Shown one piece after another: positions 34,292 to 43,463 of a stretch of DNA of 64,000 nucleotides (positions are counted from its first letter, which is position 1; each line of letters starts with the position of its first letter). A model generated the notes under the pieces. That model was not told the DNA's origin. It did not search any database and saw only the letters and a program-made list of their open reading frames with translations. Origin of the DNA: QHWT01 sp963755695 (lineage in GTDB: Bacteria > Acidobacteriota > Vicinamibacteria > Vicinamibacterales > 2-12-FULL-66-21). Made by a program: the position numbers and the translations under genes. The stretch is taken from assembly GCA_963755695.1 (NCBI GenBank), contig CAVWLB010000010.1, positions 992,001 to 1,056,000 of the forward strand, in the 5' to 3' direction.

Positions 34292-35400
34292 GCGGCGTCG
34301 CCCCGGCGCTCTCGAATCGCGCTTCGGTACACCTCCAGAAGTATTCGCGCGCTCGCGTCCCATGAATACGCCTGGGCCCGCCGTCGTCCGCGCTCGATGG
34401 CCGCCTCCGCCAGCGCCGGATCGCCGAGGTACTTGCTGATGGCAGCGGCGAGCCCGTCGACGTCATCCGGCTCAATCGCAACGGCGGCGTCGCCGCCCAC
34501 CTCCGGCAGCGCGCCGCGACGGCTGACGATGACCGGAACGCCAATGGTCATGGCCTCGAGCACGGGCAGGCCGAAACCCTCCAGATACGATGGCAACACC
34601 AGCATCGACGCGCTGGCATACAGGTCGCGACGCTTGTCCGGCTCAAGGTAGCCCAGATGCTCCACCCGTCCCTGCAGCGGCGGCTGCGAGATCTCGTGCA
34701 GCCACCCCTGGGCTGCCGGTGTCGCCGTTCCCGCGAGCACGAGCCGTGGTGCGGACGGCATCGCGTCGATCACTCGCGCGTAGGCGCGCAGCAGCAGTCC
34801 GACGTTCTTTCGAGGCTCGAGGGTCCCCATGAAAAGGATGGGGCCGTCAGGACGCGGTTCAGAGCGCGGCGCCCATCCCGGCGCACCAGGACTGACGATG
34901 GTGATCCGATCGCGCGCGACATCGAGTCGCCGGACGATCTCGCCGGCGGTGAAGGCCGAAACCGTCACCACGCGGTCCGCGCGTTGGGCGTGGCTGCGGG
35001 CCAGCGCGGGGTAGTCGCGGCGGATCTCCGCCTTCGTTCGTTCGGGGTGATCGAGGAAATCGAGGTCGTGGATGGTGATCACGCGGGCCGCACGACGGCT
35101 GGGTATCATCAGCGGATGCATCGCATGCACGACATCGGCCGGTCCGGACAGCGACTCAATTGCCGGCCACTCCAGCCGATGCCAGGCGTAGTTCAGTACC
35201 CGCACCGGCACCCGCGCGTCGACGACCTGTGCCCCCGGAACGACGGACGGGGGCATTCGATCCTTCCAGGAGCTCGAGAATAACGTCAGCGTATCGGATG
35301 CAGCGAGCTGGCGTTCGAGAGCCGCCGCCAGCTCGTGGACATATTCACCGACCCCCGAGCGCTGCCGAAGCGCCGGCCGATAGTCCAGCAGAATGCGCAA
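34288..35400 (-). CDS. Glycosyltransferase family 4, first gene of the minus-strand operon
   Basis: A GT-B transferase of about 370 residues. RILLDYRPALRQRSGVGEYVHELAAAL is the usual opening, followed by ARVITIHDLDFLDHPER, DRVVTVSAFTAGEIVRRL, PILFMGTLEPRKNVGLLLRAYA and SYLEGFGLPVLEAMTIGVPVIVSRRGALPEVGGDAAVAIEPDD. There is no ATG. The TTG at 35400, placing Met directly before RILLDY, is the best start by family comparison; a TTG at 35421 would add seven residues. It is the promoter-proximal gene of the operon 35400 to 27437. Confidence 0.88.
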   Translation of the reverse strand: MRILLDYRPALRQRSGVGEYVHELAAALERQLAASDTLTLFSSSWKDRMPPSVVPGAQVVDARVPVRVLNYAWHRLEWPAIESLSGPADVVHAMHPLMIPSRRAARVITIHDLDFLDHPERTKAEIRRDYPALARSHAQRADRVVTVSAFTAGEIVRRLDVARDRITIVSPGAPGWAPRSEPRPDGPILFMGTLEPRKNVGLLLRAYARVIDAMPSAPRLVLAGTATPAAQGWLHEISQPPLQGRVEHLGYLEPDKRRDLYASASMLVLPSYLEGFGLPVLEAMTIGVPVIVSRRGALPEVGGDAAVAIEPDDVDGLAAAISKYLGDPALAEAAIERGRRRAQAYSWDASARILLEVYRSAIRERRGDAA

Positions 35401-35456
35401 TCGCCGGCCATCGTAACACAACCTATTGGGGCCGTAAGGCCTTATACCTCAATTAA

Positions 35457-35486
35457 TTGACACGATTTTTCTGAACGTGCTAGATT
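35457..35486 (+). promoter_or_regulatory. Sigma70-like promoter for the UDP-glucose dehydrogenase arm
   Basis: A perfect -35 box TTGACA (35457-35462), an 18-nt spacer and TAGATT (35481-35486). The predicted start is near 35493, about 30 nt before the ATG. The spacer 35422-35521 between the two arms of the polysaccharide locus is clearly AT-richer than the genes; a minus-strand promoter is expected here as well, but only a TATAAG-like -10 box is visible. Confidence 0.6.
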
Positions 35487-35521
35487 TAGGGGTTCGGCTC
35501 AGCCGGTTCGGAGTACCCCGG

Positions 35522-36820
35522 ATGAAAATCGCAGTGATTGGCAGCGGCTATGTAGGGCTCGTCGCGGGCGCCTGTCTGGCCGAAAACGGCAACGACGTAG
35601 TGTGTGTCGACAAGGACGCAGCCAAGGTGCGGTTGCTGCAGCGTGGGCGCATCCCAATCTACGAGCCGGGCCTCGAGGAGCTGGTCCGCCGGAACCGATC
35701 GGAGAAGCGGCTGACCTTTACCACGAACCTGGCGCGCGGCGTACGCAGCTCACAGATCATCTTCATCGCCGTCGGCACTCCGACGGGTGAGGATGGCTCG
35801 GCCGACCTTCGACACGTGCTCGATGTAGCGCGCGAGATCGGACGCGCGATGAACGGCTATCGCGTGGTGGTCGACAAGAGTACGGTGCCTGTCGGCACCG
35901 CGGAGAAAGTCCGCGACACCATCCGTAAAGAGACGTCGCATCCGTTCAGCGTCGTCAGCAACCCCGAATTTTTGAAACAGGGCGCTGCCATTGACGACTT
36001 CATGAAGCCTGATCGTGTGGTCATCGGCGCGGAAGACTCGCGCGCGGCGGAGATCATGAAGGAGCTCTACGCGCCGTTCACACGCACCGGCGCGCCGATC
36101 CTGCTGATGGATTGCGCCAGCGCCGAGCTCTGCAAGTACGCGGCAAACGCCATGCTCGCCACGCGCATCTCCTTCATGAACGAGGTGGCGAACGTGTGCG
36201 AGGTGGTGGGCGCCGATGTGGATCAGGTGCGTCGCGCGGTCGCATCCGATCGCCGGATCGGCCCGTCGTTCCTGTTTCCCGGCGTCGGCTACGGCGGCAG
36301 CTGCTTTCCGAAGGACGTCAAGGCGATGCTGAAGTTCGCCTCGGCGAAGAGCTACGACTTCCAGATTCTCAAGGCGGTCGAGTCGGTCAACGATCGCCAG
36401 AAGGTGCGGCTCCTCGCGAAAATTCAGAAGCATTTCGGATCGCTGCAAGGGAAGCGGATCGCGGTCTGGGGCCTCTCGTTCAAGCCCAAGACCGACGACA
36501 TGCGTGAAGCGCCAGCCGTACCGTTCATCCAGGGGTTGATCGATGCGGGTGCGACGGTACAGGCCTACGACCCTGAAGCGATGAAGGTCGCGCGCACCAT
36601 CTTCGCTGCGAAGGTGCAGTTGGCCGACAAGAGCTACGATGCGCTGAAAGGGGCCGACGCGCTGACGATCGTCACCGAGTGGAACGAGTTCCGTGAGCCG
36701 GACTTCACGCGCATCCGCAAGACGATGCGGACGCCGGTGATTTTCGACGGGCGCAACATCTACAATCCTGAGCAGATTCGCAGCCTCGGCTTTACCTACT
36801 ACTCGATCGGCCGTCGATGA
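35522..36820 (+). CDS. UDP-glucose 6-dehydrogenase
   Basis: A 432-residue NAD enzyme oxidising UDP-glucose to UDP-glucuronate in two steps. MKIAVIGSGYVGLVAGACLAENG binds NAD. GTPTGEDGSADLRHV, STVPVGTAEKVRDTI and SNPEFLKQGAAIDDFMKPDRVVIG are family signatures. The catalytic cysteine is in GVGYGGSCFPKDVKAML, and the C-terminal UDP-binding domain includes WGLSFKPKTDDMREAPA. The ATG at 35522 is chosen over an upstream start that would precede the nucleotide-binding strand. It supplies the UDP-xylose synthase at 27437. Confidence 0.95.
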   Translation: MKIAVIGSGYVGLVAGACLAENGNDVVCVDKDAAKVRLLQRGRIPIYEPGLEELVRRNRSEKRLTFTTNLARGVRSSQIIFIAVGTPTGEDGSADLRHVLDVAREIGRAMNGYRVVVDKSTVPVGTAEKVRDTIRKETSHPFSVVSNPEFLKQGAAIDDFMKPDRVVIGAEDSRAAEIMKELYAPFTRTGAPILLMDCASAELCKYAANAMLATRISFMNEVANVCEVVGADVDQVRRAVASDRRIGPSFLFPGVGYGGSCFPKDVKAMLKFASAKSYDFQILKAVESVNDRQKVRLLAKIQKHFGSLQGKRIAVWGLSFKPKTDDMREAPAVPFIQGLIDAGATVQAYDPEAMKVARTIFAAKVQLADKSYDALKGADALTIVTEWNEFREPDFTRIRKTMRTPVIFDGRNIYNPEQIRSLGFTYYSIGRR

Positions 36821-37812
36821 GCACGGTGATCGTAACCGGCGGCGCGGGCTACATCGGGAGCCATACTGTCAAGGCGCTCCGCGCGTCCGGAGCCAGTGTC
36901 GTGATCTACGACAATCTCAGCGCGGGCCACCGCGAAGCTGCCGTCCGCGCAGGGGCGGCTCTCGAAGTCGGAGACATTCACGATGTCGAGCGGCTTTCCA
37001 CGGTGTTACGGACGCACCAGGCCGATGCCGTCATGCATTTTGCCGCGTGGCTCTCGGTGGGCGACTCGGTACGCGATCCGATTGCGTATTACCAGAACAA
37101 CGTGACCGGCGCGCTGGCGGTGCTGCAGGCGATGGTCGCGACCGGCGCACGCCACTTCATCTTTTCATCGACGGCCGCGACGTTTGGAACTCCCGTCGAG
37201 ACGCCGATCACCGAAGCGCATCCGCAGCGTCCGATCAACGCCTACGGCGAAACCAAGCTTGCGATCGAGCGGGCGCTGCCGCATTTCGAGCGGGCCTACG
37301 GCATCAAATGGACGGCGCTTCGCTACTTCAACGCGGCCGGCGCGGATCCCGACGGGGCACTCGGCGAAGACCATCACCCGGAAATTCACGTGATCCCGCG
37401 CGCGATTGACGCCGCCCTCGCCAGGGACTCCTTTGCCATCTTCGGCGACGACTACGAGACGCCCGATGGCACCTGCCTGCGCGACTACATTCACGTGATG
37501 GACCTGGCCTCGGCACATATTGCGGCGCTCGACGCTCTCCGCGGGGGCGGTACCTCCACGTCGTTCAATCTGGGGAACGGCCAACCCACATCGGTGCGAG
37601 ACGTCGTGAACGCCGTCGAGCGGGTGACCGGGCGTCCGGTGCCGGTGACCATCGGTCCACGGCGTCCGGGCGATCCCGGCGTGCTGTATGCCTCGAGCGA
37701 AAAGATCAAACGCGAGCTGGGCTGGCGGCCGCGGTTCGAGGAGATCGAGGTCATCGTCGAAACGGCCTACCGGTGGCGGAAGTCGCATCCGGACGGTTAT
37801 CCGGAGGATTAG
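36817..37812 (+). CDS. galE: UDP-glucose 4-epimerase
   Basis: A 331-residue SDR enzyme interconverting UDP-glucose and UDP-galactose. GGAGYIGSHTVKALRASG binds NAD, and the catalytic residues are in FSSTAATFGTPVETPITE (Ser) and NAYGETKLAIERAL (YxxxK). RYFNAAGADPDGALGEDHHPE and the GTCLRDYIHVMDLASAHIAAL block are diagnostic. The ATGA overlap with the UDP-glucose dehydrogenase gene indicates coupling. It provides galactose for the polysaccharide or for general metabolism. Confidence 0.94.
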   Translation: MSTVIVTGGAGYIGSHTVKALRASGASVVIYDNLSAGHREAAVRAGAALEVGDIHDVERLSTVLRTHQADAVMHFAAWLSVGDSVRDPIAYYQNNVTGALAVLQAMVATGARHFIFSSTAATFGTPVETPITEAHPQRPINAYGETKLAIERALPHFERAYGIKWTALRYFNAAGADPDGALGEDHHPEIHVIPRAIDAALARDSFAIFGDDYETPDGTCLRDYIHVMDLASAHIAALDALRGGGTSTSFNLGNGQPTSVRDVVNAVERVTGRPVPVTIGPRRPGDPGVLYASSEKIKRELGWRPRFEEIEVIVETAYRWRKSHPDGYPED

Positions 37813-37826
37813 AATCGTCGTATCGA

Positions 37827-39615
37827 GTGAGCGAGCAACAGCACCCACTCTCACGCCTCTTTCGCTACTCGCGGCCATACCGCGGCCGGTTCGTGGCGGC
37901 CCTCGTCGCGATGCTGGCGTATGCGGGAGCCTCGGCTTACGTCGCCTACCTCATTAAGCCGATCATCAACAAGGTTCTTCCCGACGCGGACGGGATGGGG
38001 TTCTCGTTCTGGGCGGGCGCGATCGTCGCGGCCTATCTGGTCAAAGGATTGGGATCGTGACTTTTCGACCTACCTGATGACCGACATCGGCCAGCGGGTC
38101 GTCCGCGATCTTCGCAGCCAGCTCTTTCGCCACATCCTCAATCAGTCAGCGGCCTTCTTCAGCCGCCGGACCACCGGGGCGCTGATGTCGCGGATCACGA
38201 ACGACGTCAACCAAGTGCAGCAGGCGGTCTCGGAGACGGCCGGCGATCTGCTGCGCGAAGGCTTGTCGGTCATCGGATATGCGTTCCTGATGTTCTACTT
38301 CGACTGGCGGCTCGCGCTGGTGGCGTTCACCGGTGCGCCGCTGGTCGTCTATCCGCTGGTACGGCTCGGACAGCGCGTGCGACGGTCGACGCGACGCAGC
38401 CAGGAACAACTCGAGCATCTCTCGCATCTGACCGCCGAGGCCTTCACCGGTCATCGCATCGTCAAGGCATTCAGCGCGGAACAGCAGGAGGCCGACCGGT
38501 TCTCGACCGCGTCACACCGCCTGTACCGCACCAACCTCAAGGTCACGAGCACGGTCTCGCTGCTGCCGCCGATCATGGAGTTTCTCGGTGGCATCGCCAT
38601 CGTCGGCCTGCTGGCGTATGGCCGGCACAAGATCAGCGCGGGCGCGCTCACGTCCGGCGATTTCCTGGCATTCATCTTCGCGGCGTTCATGCTGTACACG
38701 CCGATCAAGCGTTTGAGCCGGGTCAACGCGAACCTGCAACAGGCAAACGCCGCCGCGCAGCGGATCTTCGAAATGCTCGACACCCACTCGGAAGTGGTCG
38801 AGCGGCCCCACGCCCAGCCGCTTGCGAAGGTCGCGCGCAGTATCGAGTTCCGCGACGTCAGCTTTGCTTACGACGATGGCGCGGGAAAGGTGGTGCTGAG
38901 GAACGTATCCTTCAGCGCGGCCGCCGGGCAGGTAATCGCGATCGTCGGTCTGAGCGGCGCAGGAAAGACCACGCTGGTGAATTTGCTGCCCCGGTTCTAT
39001 GACGTGACCGGCGGCGCAATTCTGATCGACGGCGTTGATATCCGCGACGTCACCTTGAGCTCGCTCCGCGATCAGATTGGCATCGTCACACAGGATACGG
39101 TGCTGTTTGACGACACGATCGCCCGCAACATTGCCTACGGTGCGCCGCGGGCGACGGGTGAAGCGATCGAAGAGGCCTCGCGCGCGGCCCACGCCCACGA
39201 GTTCATTCAGACCTTGCCCGACAAGTATGACACCCGGATCGGCGAACGCGGGCAGCGGCTGTCGGGCGGCCAGCGGCAGCGCCTCGCGATCGCGCGGGCG
39301 CTGTTGAAGAACTCACCGATCCTGATTCTGGACGAAGCCACCTCGTCACTTGATGCCGAGTCGGAGCTGCTGGTTCAGGATGCGCTCGCGAACCTGATGC
39401 GCAACCGGACGGCATTCGTCATCGCGCACCGGCTCTCGACGGTCCGACGTGCGGACGCGATCGTCGCTCTCGAGCGTGGAAGAGTCGCAGAGAAGGGCCG
39501 CCACGACGAGCTCCTCGCGCGGCCCGGAGGCGTCTATGCGAAGCTGTATGCGCTGCAATTGTTCGATCAACGGCGGGAACCGGCTCAGGCCGTGAGCACG
39601 GGGCGCGATGATTAA
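37827..39615 (+). CDS. ABC exporter, MsbA-like (TMD-NBD), frameshifted
   Basis: A half-transporter of about 595 residues. The GTG start gives MSEQQHPLSRLFRYSRPYRGRFVAAL. Six TM helices precede an ATPase domain with Walker A GLSGAGKTT, Q-loop GIVTQDTVLFDDTI, signature RLSGGQRQRLAIARALL, Walker B ILILDEATSSLD and H-loop IAHRLSTV. The frame breaks near 38059: removing one G gives the smooth reading KGLGSYFSTYLMTDIGQRVVRD, so an indel is likely. MsbA-type pumps flip lipid A or lipid-linked glycans; here the neighbours suggest glycan export, but a general lipid role is equally possible. The 3' end overlaps yicC. Confidence 0.9.
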
Positions 39616-40495
39616 GTCGATGACCGGCTTCGCCTCCCTGACCCGCGACGAGGAATCGGCGACGCTCAGTGTGACCATCCGCGCGGTCAACCATCGATTT
39701 CTCGACGTGCAGCTGCGCACACCCTCGTCGCTCGCACCGATCGAGCCGCGGCTGCGGGCGATCGTGCAGCAGCGGGTGGCGCGCGGACGGGTGGAAGTCT
39801 CGCTCTCGGTTCAATCGCGAAAGCCCCCCGCCGTCGACGTCGAAGTGAACGAGGCCGTGATCGAAGGTCTGTCAGCGGCGCTCGAGCGCGCACGCCAACG
39901 TGGGCTCGTCAACGGCGCGCTGGCGCCCGGCGACGTGCTCAGATTCCCGCAGGCCGTGACCGTCCGCGAGCGCCAGGAGGTACCGGACAGCGATGGAGCG
40001 TTGGCCGCTGCCGTCGAAGCGGCGTTGAGCGATGCTGTCGATCAGCTCGACGGCATGCGTGTCAGTGAAGGACACCATCTGCGTGCCGAGCTCGACGCCA
40101 GACGAACCCAGCTTGGGGATCTCTTCGAGCGCGCAGCCGCGGCCGCCGAGGCAGGGTCCACGGCGCTTCGTGCGCGGCTCGCGGAGAGAGTTCGCGAGCT
40201 TCAGACCGACGCCAGCGTCGAGGAAGCGAGCATCGCTCAGGAAATCGTCCGCTTCGCGAATCGATCCGATATCACGGAGGAGACCGTCAGGTTTCGCGCT
40301 CACATCGAGCACTGGCGGGCGCTGTCCGACGGGTCGGAGCCCTGCGGCCGAAAGCTCGACTTCCTGCTGCAGGAGATGAACCGCGAAGTAAATACCCTCG
40401 GATCGAAGGCTGAAGGGCCGGGCGTGCCGGAGCTGGTCGTGTCTCTGAAAGCGGAGCTCGAGAAGATGCGCGAGCAGGTTCAGAATGTCGAATGA
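39608..40495 (+). CDS. YicC family endoribonuclease
   Basis: A 295-residue protein beginning MIKSMTGFASLTRDEESATLSVTIRAVNHRFLDVQLRTPSSL, the hallmark YicC N-terminus. The C-terminal DUF1732 block reads FRAHIEHWRALSDGSEPCGRKLDFLLQEMNREVNTLGSKA. Members are RNA endonucleases that act in small-RNA turnover. It is first in the run yicC-gmk-rpoZ-coaBC, an order widespread in bacteria; it overlaps both the ABC exporter gene and gmk. Confidence 0.92.
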   Translation: MIKSMTGFASLTRDEESATLSVTIRAVNHRFLDVQLRTPSSLAPIEPRLRAIVQQRVARGRVEVSLSVQSRKPPAVDVEVNEAVIEGLSAALERARQRGLVNGALAPGDVLRFPQAVTVRERQEVPDSDGALAAAVEAALSDAVDQLDGMRVSEGHHLRAELDARRTQLGDLFERAAAAAEAGSTALRARLAERVRELQTDASVEEASIAQEIVRFANRSDITEETVRFRAHIEHWRALSDGSEPCGRKLDFLLQEMNREVNTLGSKAEGPGVPELVVSLKAELEKMREQVQNVE

Positions 40496-41183
40496 CCCGC
40501 GGAGGGGGCGCCTGTTCGTTGTCTCGGCGCCATCCGGTACCGGCAAGACGACCGTGGTCGAGCGGCTCGTTCAGGTCGTCCCGGACCTGGTCATGTCCCG
40601 TTCTTACACTTCCAGGGCGATTCGGAAAGGGGAACGGGACGGCGTGGACTATAATTTCATTACACGCGCACGGTTCGAGCAGCTCATCGCGGGGAACGCC
40701 TTCCTCGAGTGGGCCAACGTGTTCGGCAACCTCTACGGGACCTGCGCCGCCGACACCGAGTGCGAGCTGGCTGCCGGCCGGGACCTCGTGCTCGTGATCG
40801 ACGTCCAGGGTGCCAGAAAGGTGCGGAGCCGCGGGCTCGAGACCGTGAGCATCTTCGTGCTGCCTCCCTCCTTCGAAACGCTCGAGCGGCGGTTGCGCGG
40901 GCGCAGCAAGGACAGTGAAGAAGCCATTCGGCGCCGCCTGGCGACGGCGCGTGCCGAAATCGATGCTGTCGTGGCCTACGACTACGTGGTGGTGAACGAC
41001 GAGCTCGAAGCGTGCGTCGATCGAATCCGGGCGATCGTGCTCGCTGAACGGGCACGTCTGCACTCGATGAATGCAGCGATCGCGGAAATCGTGAACTCGT
41101 TTGCAACCAGCGAACGAGCGGCGGCGAGTGAGGTACGTGATCCGCCTTCGCGCTTCGCGGCTCCGGCGGACAAGGCGGAGTGA
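40485..41183 (+). CDS. gmk: Guanylate kinase
   Basis: A 232-residue kinase phosphorylating GMP to GDP. The P-loop is APSGTGKTTVVE, the GMP-binding region is SRSYTSRAIRKGERDGVDYNFI, and EWANVFGNLYGT, VLVIDVQGARKVRSRG and RLRGRSKDSEEAIRRRLATARAEI complete the fold. The C-terminus has about 20 more residues than E. coli Gmk (SERAAASEVRDPPSRFAAPADKAE). It lies in the conserved order yicC-gmk-rpoZ. Confidence 0.94.
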   Translation: MSNDPRRGRLFVVSAPSGTGKTTVVERLVQVVPDLVMSRSYTSRAIRKGERDGVDYNFITRARFEQLIAGNAFLEWANVFGNLYGTCAADTECELAAGRDLVLVIDVQGARKVRSRGLETVSIFVLPPSFETLERRLRGRSKDSEEAIRRRLATARAEIDAVVAYDYVVVNDELEACVDRIRAIVLAERARLHSMNAAIAEIVNSFATSERAAASEVRDPPSRFAAPADKAE

Positions 41184-41287
41184 ACGGACATCCGCGAGCT
41201 AGCCGGGGTGCAGGGGTTTCCGGCGATCTAAGACGTGTAGGGGGGCGCGCGGGGCGAAGCCCCCGCTTGATATCGAAAGGAAATCGT

Positions 41288-41443
41288 GTGAACAAGTTCG
41301 AGTTCGTGATCGTGTCGGGTGCTCGCGCCAAGCAGCTGCTGAAGGGTTGCACGCCGAAGACCACCGGCAGCGAGAAACCGGTGCGCTTGGCCATGAAGGA
41401 AGTCAAAGAGCAGAAGGTCGAGGCGCTCAAGCCGGCCGAATGA
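41288..41443 (+). CDS. rpoZ: RNA polymerase omega subunit, short form
   Basis: A 51-residue protein, MNKFEFVIVSGARAKQLLKGCTPKTTGSEKPVRLAMKEVKEQKVEALKPAE. The core resembles omega (FEFVVVxxxRAxQLxxGCTP followed by a lysine-rich strand and the AxxEV helix). The position between gmk and coaBC is where rpoZ is usually found. It is markedly shorter than the 70-100 residues common elsewhere, retaining only the part that clamps the beta-prime C-terminus. The GTG at 41288 has AAAGGA 7 nt upstream, which decides the start over the longer open frame. Confidence 0.82.
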   Translation: MNKFEFVIVSGARAKQLLKGCTPKTTGSEKPVRLAMKEVKEQKVEALKPAE

Positions 41444-41450
41444 GCCGCGC

Positions 41451-42665
41451 ATGCTGATTGCTCTCGGAGTCACCGGCGGGATCGGCGCCTACAAGGCGGT
41501 CGAGGTCGCGCGCGGGCTGCAGAAGCGCGGCCACGACGTCGCGGCGATCATGACGCGCTCGGCGCGGCGATTCGTTGGTGAGGTGACTTTCGAAGCCATC
41601 ACGCGGCGTCCGGTCATCACCGACCAGTTCGCGCGCGGCCTGAATGCCGACATCGAGCACATCGCGCTCGCGACCGACGCGTCGCTGCTGCTGGTCGCGC
41701 CGGCGACGGCGAACGTCATCGGCAAGTTCGCCAACGGCATTGCCGATGATTTCCTGACCTCGCTCTATCTCGCCACGCGCGCAGCGGTGCTGATGGCTCC
41801 GGCCATGAACACCAACATGCTCGATCATGCCGCCGTGCAGCAGAACCTGCAAACGCTTGCGTCTCGAGGCGTGCGGTTTGTCGAGCCGGGCGAAGGCTTC
41901 CTCGCCTGCGGATGGATTGGCAAGGGGCGCCTTGCCGAGCCCGAAGTCATCGTCGAGGCCGCCGAGCGCATGCTGCGGCCGTCAGGGTCGCTCCTGGGGC
42001 GGCGGATCGTGATTTCGGCCGGCCCCACGTTCGAGGACCTGGATCCGGTCCGCTTCATCGGCAATCGATCCAGCGGGCGCATGGGTTATGCGCTCGCGGC
42101 CGAGGCCGCGCGCCGCGGCGCGCACGTGGTGCTCGTATCGGGTCCGACGAGGCTCGATCCTCCTGCCGGTGTACTCGTCGAGCAGGTCCGGAGCGCGGCG
42201 CAGATGGCCAAGGCGATGACCCAACACGCGGCGGCAGCCGACGCGGTCATCATGGCGGCTGCAGTCGCCGACTACACGCCAGAGCACCCTCTCGATTCGA
42301 AGCTGCCCAAGGGTGACGGACCGCTGCAGGTGACACTGGTCCGGACCCGCGACATCCTGGCCGAACTCGGGCGTCAGCGGGGCGACGCGCCGTTACCCGT
42401 GCTGGTGGGCTTTGCCGCGGAGACTGGCGACCCGCGTCCGCGTGCCCGGCAGAAGCTGCACGCAAAGCAGGTGGACCTGATCGTCGCAAACGACGTCTCA
42501 CGAGCGGACGCCGGCTTCGAGGTCGATACCAACGCAGCGATCTTGATCACCGCCGACGGCGAGGTCGAGACTCCGGTTCAGCTCAAGACCGAGCTCGCGT
42601 CGAGCATCGTCGATCGGATCGAACAACTGCTCTCCACGCGTGCGGCGGCGGCAAAGCAATCGTGA
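41451..42665 (+). CDS. coaBC: Bifunctional phosphopantothenoylcysteine decarboxylase/synthase
   Basis: A 404-residue coenzyme A enzyme. The CoaC half (to about residue 180) has TGGIGAYKAVEVARGL for FMN, the catalytic His in DIEHIALATDA, PAMNTNMLDH and the catalytic Cys in FLACGWIGKGRLAEP. The CoaB half has RRIVISAGPTFEDLDPVRFIGNRSSGRMGYALA and LVGFAAETGD, then LIVANDVSRADAGFEVDTNAA. It is full length and lies 7 nt after rpoZ, consistent with one operon. Confidence 0.95.
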   Translation: MLIALGVTGGIGAYKAVEVARGLQKRGHDVAAIMTRSARRFVGEVTFEAITRRPVITDQFARGLNADIEHIALATDASLLLVAPATANVIGKFANGIADDFLTSLYLATRAAVLMAPAMNTNMLDHAAVQQNLQTLASRGVRFVEPGEGFLACGWIGKGRLAEPEVIVEAAERMLRPSGSLLGRRIVISAGPTFEDLDPVRFIGNRSSGRMGYALAAEAARRGAHVVLVSGPTRLDPPAGVLVEQVRSAAQMAKAMTQHAAAADAVIMAAAVADYTPEHPLDSKLPKGDGPLQVTLVRTRDILAELGRQRGDAPLPVLVGFAAETGDPRPRARQKLHAKQVDLIVANDVSRADAGFEVDTNAAILITADGEVETPVQLKTELASSIVDRIEQLLSTRAAAAKQS

Positions 42666-43459
42666 CCGATATCAACGGTCAGCTCGCCGAACATCTTCGC
42701 TTTTACGACGAACTGGGCGTGACCGGCATCAGCCGCGACGCGGCGTGGCGCAGGCGACAGGCAGCGGATCTACCGACGCCCGCCTCCGCCTCGGCCGACT
42801 CCTGCGTTCCGGCTCCGGCTGCGGATCAGCGGGACCACGCCGTCGATCGAACTTCGGAGGCCCCGACACCTCTCGTCCAGATCGCCCGCTCGGCGCAGGA
42901 AATGCTCGACGCGATTCGCGCGGATATCGGTCCCAACTGTTCGCGTTGCAAGCTCCACACGCTCGGACGGCGACAGGTCGTGTTCGGTGTCGGCAATCCC
43001 GATGCGGACCTGATGTTCGTCGGGGAAGCCCCCGGTGGTGACGAGGACATCCAGGGGATACCCTTCGTCGGCCGCGCGGGGCAGCTCCTCACCAAGATGA
43101 TCAACGCGATTCAGATCGAGCGTGATGATGTGTACATCGCGAATGTGATCAAGTGCCGGCCGCCGCAGAACCGCAATCCGGACCCGGACGAAGTCGAGAC
43201 GTGCGAGCCGTTCCTCTTCCAGCAGATCGACGCGATCAAGCCGAAGGTGATCGTCGCGCTGGGATCGTTTGCCGCCAAGACACTCCTTCGCACGCAGGAT
43301 CCGATTTCGCGTCTGCGCGGGCGCATCTACGAGTTCCGGGGCGCGAAGTTGATTCCGACATTCCATCCGGCGTTTCTGCTGCGCAGCCCCGATCGCAAGC
43401 GCGACGCGTGGGAAGATCTTAAGAAGGCGCGCGCTATCCTGCAGGACCGCGACGAGTAG
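42662..43459 (+). CDS. Uracil-DNA glycosylase, family 4 (Fe-S)
   Basis: A 265-residue base-excision repair enzyme. Residues 1-75 form a low-complexity, proline-rich N-terminal region. The UDG domain follows: GPNCSRCKLHTLGRRQVVFG with the first two Fe-S cysteines, the catalytic loop FVGEAPGGDEDIQGIPFVGRAGQLLTKM, VYIANVIKCRPPQNRNP and DEVETCEPFLFQQ with the other cluster cysteines, and the LIPTFHPAFLLR DNA-intercalation loop. The GTG start overlaps the coaBC stop codon. It removes uracil from cytosine-deamination sites. Confidence 0.93.
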   Translation: MTDINGQLAEHLRFYDELGVTGISRDAAWRRRQAADLPTPASASADSCVPAPAADQRDHAVDRTSEAPTPLVQIARSAQEMLDAIRADIGPNCSRCKLHTLGRRQVVFGVGNPDADLMFVGEAPGGDEDIQGIPFVGRAGQLLTKMINAIQIERDDVYIANVIKCRPPQNRNPDPDEVETCEPFLFQQIDAIKPKVIVALGSFAAKTLLRTQDPISRLRGRIYEFRGAKLIPTFHPAFLLRSPDRKRDAWEDLKKARAILQDRDE

Positions 43460-43463
43460 CCCT

